The notes under the pieces: model-generated
The model's database searches: none
What the model was told of the DNA's origin: nothing
What the model saw: the letters and a program-made list of their open reading frames with translations, nothing else
Program-made: the position numbers and the translations under genes
Assembly (NCBI GenBank): GCA_021464415.1
Contig: CM038471.1
Coordinates: 74,192,851 to 74,256,850 of the forward strand
Direction: 5' to 3'
From: Lonicera japonica
Lineage: Eukaryota > Streptophyta > Magnoliopsida > Dipsacales > Caprifoliaceae
DNA length: 64,000 nt
Shown: in pieces, positions 58,339 to 64,000 of the stretch
Numbering within the stretch: the first letter of the stretch is position 1
Layout: every line of letters begins with the position of its first letter

Positions 58339-59841
58339 TAGTGCTTTAAAAGGCATTGAGAGGCACGCATTAAGGCTCATTTGGAAAAAATCGCACTGTG
58401 GCACATCAAGAACAGCATAATGCACAATATAAGTGAAAACCTTTTTATGATGCGAACACTTTTTCCTAAGGCGTACATTTCATTGGGCATATGCGTGTAG
58501 CGCGTACATTTTTTTTTTAAGCTGGACGGGAGAAAAATGAGCCAAAAGCTGCGTTACAAAAAAAAATCCTCACAGTTCGTTTAGATTGAAGGGAAAGGAT
58601 GAAAAGGAAATTATTAATTATGAAGGGAATGAATTAAATAGAATGGAAAGAAATGAGTTTAATTTTATTGTTGTTTGGATAGTTAAGGATGAAAAAGAAT
58701 ATAATAAAAGTAAATCTTGTTTAGATAGAAAGAAGAAAAGAAGGAAATGAGTGATTTAATATATTGTTAACAAATTATAGTTAAATTTAGAATAATGCGA
58801 ATAATTGGAATAGAGGGGATTAGCATTCCCTCCCTTTCCTCTCCACTCCCTCTTATAAATATATTCAAATAAGTGGAATATAATCCTTCTTCTCTTTTCT
58901 TTTTCTTTCCTTTTCATTTGCTCAATCCAAATAGACTGTAATAATCAAGCTCAAGGCGAGAGAAAAAGATAGAGGCGACCTCCATCACCATCCTCCAAAC
59001 GAAAAGCTCCATTGAAAATATTTTTGTGGAGAAGCATTTGATGTATTTAGATCGGTGGTTGAGGAAAAGAGAGAAGTTTTAAAGGGAAGAAGAAAAAGAA
59101 GAGTAGGTAAGGAACCGGAGGTTTTCATGTCAGTGAGAGAGAGAGAAGGGCATGGAAAATGGGGACTGTCCAATTCCCTTTTTATTTATTTATTATGCTT
59201 CTTAACCGCTGCTTTTGTAATGACTTCACCTAAAAATATACTTGTCGAGATCTATAAAATAAGATCTATTTTGATTATTTTTTGAAATTTTTCTATGAGA
59301 TTTTTAGTTGGTTGAAAAAAACAAAAAAAAAACAAAATCCACTTTTCAACATACTTCTAAATTCTACCAAACACCATATTTTAAAAACTCAACTCAAAAC
59401 ATCTACCAAACATGCCCATAGTGTTTTAAATTTTTAAAAATTTTATGAGAGAAAAAGTAAAGTGAATTTAATTTGGGAAAATGTGAAATGAGATTTCAAA
59501 TTTGGTTTTTCAAAAAAAATACTAAACAATAGTTTTTTTTTTAAAAAAAAAAGTTAAAAATTGGTTTTTAATGCTCAACCAAACAGGGGCTTAGTATTAT
59601 AAAAAAAACCAAAATATTTTTTAAAAACCCAACCAAACAACACCTTAATATTATATAAAAAGAGAGAAAAAACACATATATTAATATAATTCACTATTAG
59701 TATTTATTTAGCTTACCTTTTAAACTTATATTAATTATTTCTAATTTTTTTAATATAAAAGTAATTTGCACGAAAAGGCATATGCCTCGCCTTGCTTTTG
59801 GATGAGTAAAAGCCTAGGCAGCCTTCGCTTTTAAAACATTG
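58339..59841. mobile_element. Non-autonomous hAT-like element with nested MITE
   Basis: Tips TAGTGCTTTAAAAGGC / CTTTTAAAACATTG are imperfect inverted repeats. Flanks gtgataac (58331-58338) and gtgatgat (59842-59849) match at 6 of 8 positions. 'aggc' and 'gcctcg' words cluster at both ends. No transposase. A MITE is nested at 58572-58939. Confidence 0.6.
58572..58939. mobile_element. MITE of the 9201-9636 family, inverted orientation
   Basis: Ends 'acagttcgtttagattgaag' and 'caatccaaatagactgt' are inverted. The body shares 'ttaatatattgttaacaaatt' with the other copies in reverse. Confidence 0.7.
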
Positions 59842-59986
59842 GTGATGATTAATCGATATTTTTTAACTTATTACCTAAGGCCATCTCCAATAATTATTTC
59901 TATCAAAGTAAATTTCTATGTTAAAAAAAAAGATAAAAATATGCTCTAATGGGTATTTCCATAACTATATTTATATGGCCTGGAAT

Positions 59987-60415
59987 CAAGGGCGGAGGCA
60001 AAGTATGCCAAGTGGGGGCTTAAGCCACCACCTAGATTTGGATTTTTTTTATAAGTATAGTAATACATGGACTATTGTGTGAATTTTTAAAATTTGAGGT
60101 TGGATTTGTAAAGTCTTAAAACCTTGAAGATAAAATTGTAATTATTTTTAGTAAAGTCCAACAAAATAATAAGAATATTCTTCTGCACAAGAATTCTACA
60201 AAGAAAAACAAAAGAGAAAAGAAAAATAGAGTTTATACTTGTCCTCTTTCTCACTCTCTCGTGTTAGATTTCTTACTTAAATTCACACTATCTTTTTAAC
60301 CTCACATGACAAATTCAGCTTTTTTCTCTTCAATGCTTTATTTTGTCGTGTTATTATTTGTTGTAAATTTTTTTAGTCAAGCCCCCACTCGGTTAAAATC
60401 CTGGCTCCACCACTA
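59987..60415. mobile_element. hAT-like element with GGCGGAG / CTCCACC tips
   Basis: 'aagggcggaggcaa' at the left and 'ctggctccaccacta' at the right are inverted, as in 62682-63339, with 'gtgggggctt' and 'agcccccac' just inside. No exact 8-bp duplication seen. Confidence 0.55.
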
Positions 60416-60531
60416 GGTAAAAGGTGAGTTCGTATATGAAATTTCTATAAACCTTTCTACGTATTGAAATGGTGATAGAAATTTCTTATATGACATAAAA
60501 CAATTTTATTGAACACCATTAAATTCACTAA

Positions 60532-60534
<3 letters not shown>

Positions 60535-60572
<38 letters not shown>
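60535..60572. repeat. (TA)n microsatellite
   Basis: About 19 TA repeats. Confidence 0.95.
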
Positions 60573-60574
<2 letters not shown>

Positions 60575-60719
60575 TAAAATACTCTCTTTCAACGAGAGTT
60601 TGACACGTGTAAATATTAATTACTTTATTTTAATTTTTTTCTTTTTTTTAAATATTAAATAACTAATTATTGATTTCCATTTTTTAAAATATTATAATGA
60701 CTAATTATTGATTGTTTAC

Positions 60720-60816
60720 TAATTAATTGCTGCTTAATTGCTCATCATTATTGCATCCATTACTTACCTTTTTTAAAAAAAATGACTAATTATTGACGAA
60801 TTATTAAGTAAATTAA

Positions 60817-60891
<75 letters not shown>

Positions 60892-61335
60892 CTCCTTTTT
60901 TTTCCCACGATCATCTATACAAAAATGACAAAATTATAATATCACTCTCTATCCAATTTCATAACTATAAATAACATATTTATTTTAAAAAATATTTACT
61001 ATTTAAAATAATATACCTATATTATTAATTAATTGATACTTAATTTCTCTTTATTATTGCATATGTTAGTTACCTTAACTTAATTATGTTTTCCTTTTAA
61101 AAAAAACAAATGACTAATTATTGGTGAATATTAAGTAAATTAAGGTATTAATAACAACAACAATAACAATAACAATAATAACCACCTCCTATTTTTTATT
61201 TCCATGATCAACTATACAAAAATGACAAAATTATAATATCACTCTCTATCCAATTTCATACCTAAAAATAAGATATATATTTTCGTCAATATTTACTATT
61301 TAAAATTATATACCTAATATTAATTTCATACCTAT
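60720..61335. repeat. Tandem duplication, period about 305 bp
   Basis: 60725-61025 and 61030-61335 share 'atgactaattattg', 'taagtaaattaaggta', 'ctatacaaaaatgacaaaat' and 'tcactctctatccaatttcat'. A shorter relative begins near 61380. Confidence 0.75.
60819..60890. repeat. (AAT)n microsatellite
   Basis: About 24 perfect AAT repeats. The second copy of the surrounding duplication has a short (AAC/AAT) version near 61151-61182. Confidence 0.95.
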
Positions 61336-62681
61336 ATATAACATAACTATTTTAAAAAATATCTAATAATATATACGTAAAATGCGATCTTTTAACAGGA
61401 TAACGATAGGTGCCAATATTTATTATTTCATTTAATTTCCTTTATTTTTTATTTTTGAAAAGTATTATTGCAATTCGTTACCTTAATTTAATTTTTTTTC
61501 TTTTTTGAAAAGTGGATTTGACATTAATTGCTCCTTCATTCTTACTCATTATTTTCTTTTCCAATCCGTTACATTTATTTCATTTTTTGCATTTTTTTCT
61601 TAGCCAATAACTGTCGTTTTAATATAAGTTGCCATTTGAATTTTTTTTATTAATCCCAACTAGGTTTACTATTAAAGTGGCTCTTTGGGTATCAAAAAGG
61701 GGAAAAAATAATTTGAAATGATTTCGTTGTCATTAGTATTTTTTGAGAAAATATTATGTCCCTAAATAATTTTTTTATTTTTTTAAAAATAAGATTTTTT
61801 TTATTTTTTAAGACCTCTTGTCAAATTCCTCTATTTCTATGACATTTCAACTAATTTTAATTTATCTAATTTATCCGATATGTTACACTTGACATTTACC
61901 CATCAATCTATTGCCCACATCTTTATTTTCTCCTTAATATATTAATTTTGTAACTTCCAAAATAATGCTCACCTCCCTCCATTACTCTCTTTTAAATATA
62001 ACATTAATTATGTTGCTATTGCATGTATAAAATGAATTAGATTGTCACCAATTGGTTTTATTCATAGTGCATGCGTGCTATAAGTTGGAAAGAAAAATCT
62101 CCTCTTTATCTCTCTATAATGTTTTTATTTTTTTAATTAAGATATTTTCATACGTGCTTTATTTTTGTAGTATAAAGATCTATAATCGAATTGGTAAACT
62201 TTTTCTTAATTTGTATTTTTGAATGTTCAATAATGTTTACTTTGCAAAATCTTTAGATTGATATTATTACTCTCTCTTTAAACTCGCAATTTTTAAGATA
62301 ATTGGTTTTCATTTTCCCCACCCTTTCAATTTTTTAAAGTTTTGATTTTTATTATTATTAATATCAATTTTATTTTGTGTTCACAAATATTAAGAATGTG
62401 TCGCACATAAAACCTGACTTTTAAGATAGTATGTTCTTATTTTATTTCAATTGTTATCTTAAACTAATTTTAGAGTAAATGATATGAATTAGCGGACTTT
62501 CTCAGTTACTTATAGATTTGTATTTGGGAATCTTTTATTACACAATATAATTCGATCATATATAACAACATTATTTTTTATAAAAGTATTTTTAAATGTA
62601 TAATCTCAAAATATTTAATTTAAAGCTAACTTACTAATTCTTACATTGAAAGTATACATAGAAAAACTATGATGTTCCATA
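61336..62681. other. AT-rich spacer, no gene seen
   Basis: No frame or repeat with clear borders. Confidence 0.4.
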
Positions 62682-63339
62682 CAGAGGCGGAGCCACGTGG
62701 GGACCGGGTGGGGCCATGGCCCCACCTGGACTTTTCAAAAAATTTCACTGAGTGTGGGGGCTTTTGTGCAACAGTGTAAGTGTAAATTTCAGGGGGCTTT
62801 TGTGCAATTCTATTTGTTCAGTGGAGGAGGGCCTGCATGCCATTAGCTGTACAAGTACAAGGCGTGTTTTTGTAATTAAGTGTGAAACAGGTATATTTTA
62901 TGGTGTCAAATATTTGGGGCAGATTTTTGTAATACGAGAATAGGTATTAATACTACAATTATTTTTTCTAGGGCTTATTTATTTTTTCAGTTTAGTGCTG
63001 CAGTTCATCGGTTTTATTTTTTCTATTCTTTCATCTTTTGAGGTTGATTTAATATTGGGTTAGAAAAAATTAAATATTATATAGTAAAATGTTTTTGAGA
63101 AAAAATTGGCTCGGAGATTAATATATGAAGTTATTGATAATGAAGATATTATTAAGCATTTTCAAAATATGAAGTTTCAAAGGGGAATACTATAACTAAA
63201 AATATGATTTTTGACGTATAAGATGTTAAGTATTTTATTATAGTATTTTAATTTTAACCTTATTAAAAGTACATGCAAAATTTTTTTAAAAGTGTATTAA
63301 TTTGGCCCCTCCTGGTCTTAAATCTTGGCTCCGCCACTA
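62682..63339. mobile_element. Non-autonomous hAT element
   Basis: Perfect 8-bp target duplication gttccata at 62674-62681 and 63340-63347. Tips CAGAGGCGGAGCCA / TGGCTCCGCCACTA. 'tggggccatggccccac' lies just inside the left end. A 63-codon frame (62752-62943) is not transposase-like. Confidence 0.85.
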
Positions 63340-63347
63340 GTTCCATA

Positions 63348-63661
63348 TGAAGGATATTCTGAATAGATTGAGAGTTCAAATATAGCATATCATAATTTAA
63401 AAAATATTTCCATAATATAATTAATTCTTATAAAATCATCTACATATATAATCGTTGACTATTAGTTGAGAGTTTCTTCTACCTTTAAATGTCAAAATAT
63501 AAAGTATATAATTCATGAGAAGAATATGAATACGAATATATATATATGCATATCAATTATACTTTATTATGATAACTAAGAATTGTCTACGCATCGTGCA
63601 ATCTGAAAACTATATATAAAAAAAATATTATTAATATACTATTAAAGATTAATTTGTCTAT

Positions 63662-63707
<46 letters not shown>

Positions 63708-64000
63708 AATTAGATATTAAAAAAAATTACAAAATTTTTAACACAGAATAACAATGCAAAAATAAAATTTGGCATCGGAGATGGCATAATTAACTGGTAG
63801 TAATGTTTGCACCCCGTAAAACTCTTGCTAACGCTCTCACTCTTACTAACGCTCTCACTCTTACACTCTTATCTAAATAACACTCACATTTTATTCCTAC
63901 CACTCCCACTTATTTTTTAGAATAAATTCCATACTTAATTAATTAACAACATTATTAAGTACATAATAACATAAAATATAGAACAAATGACCCCAAACAA
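63348..64000. other. AT-rich end of window, no gene seen
   Basis: (TA)n at 63667-63702 and a short direct repeat of 'actaacgctctcactctt' near 63826-63862. Nothing coding. Confidence 0.45.

Overview
This is nuclear DNA from a flowering plant, probably a eudicot. It is AT-rich, its genes are split by many GT-AG introns, and it is crowded with plant transposon families: Copia LTR elements with the plant PBS TGGTATCAGAGC, TRIMs, hAT, Mutator-like, CACTA-like and hairpin MITEs. Genus or species cannot be named from the sequence. I saw no rRNA, functional tRNA, CRISPR or bacterial-type operon.

Two real genes are supported. (1) On the minus strand, 16562-30092, lies a compact Mediator subunit 15 (MED15a-like) gene. 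Eleven exons assembled by eye join in phase into one 896-residue frame, with an N-terminal KIX-like region, a Gln-rich middle and the conserved plant MED15 C-terminus. (2) On the plus strand, 38520-50090, lies a nine-exon KDPG-aldolase-type gene (289 residues) with a Ser-rich, transit-peptide-like N-terminus and the Schiff-base lysine in place. Its late introns are swollen by retrotransposons.

Layout. 1-5940 holds a second, decayed MED15-like copy on the minus strand that runs off the left edge. The copy and its upstream flank (1 to about 14430) match the intact gene and its flank (16562 to about 34270), so the left half is an old tandem segmental duplication. Each copy later took its own insertions. 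Copy A gained two hAT elements, a large solo LTR with a nested MITE, another MITE and a Mutator-like element carrying a piece of an LRR receptor-kinase gene. Copy B gained a solo LTR that was itself invaded by a 4.2-kb non-autonomous Copia-like element inside intron 4. From 34.5 to 38.5 kb come a hAT element abutting the 5' LTR of an internally deleted Copia element, a 0.55-kb foldback and a MITE. From 38.5 to 50.1 kb is the aldolase gene, with a Copia remnant and three TRIM copies in introns 6-7. From 50 to 64 kb no gene was found: it holds a second Mutator-like element with a perfect 9-bp target duplication, two palindromic minisatellites, hAT elements, foldbacks and microsatellites.

The two genes have unrelated jobs (nuclear transcription co-activation; probable plastid sugar-acid cleavage), and nothing suggests a functional cluster. 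The interest lies in the duplicated and diverged MED15 locus, the gene-fragment-carrying Mutator-like elements, the TRIM copies and arrays, and the palindromic tandem arrays.
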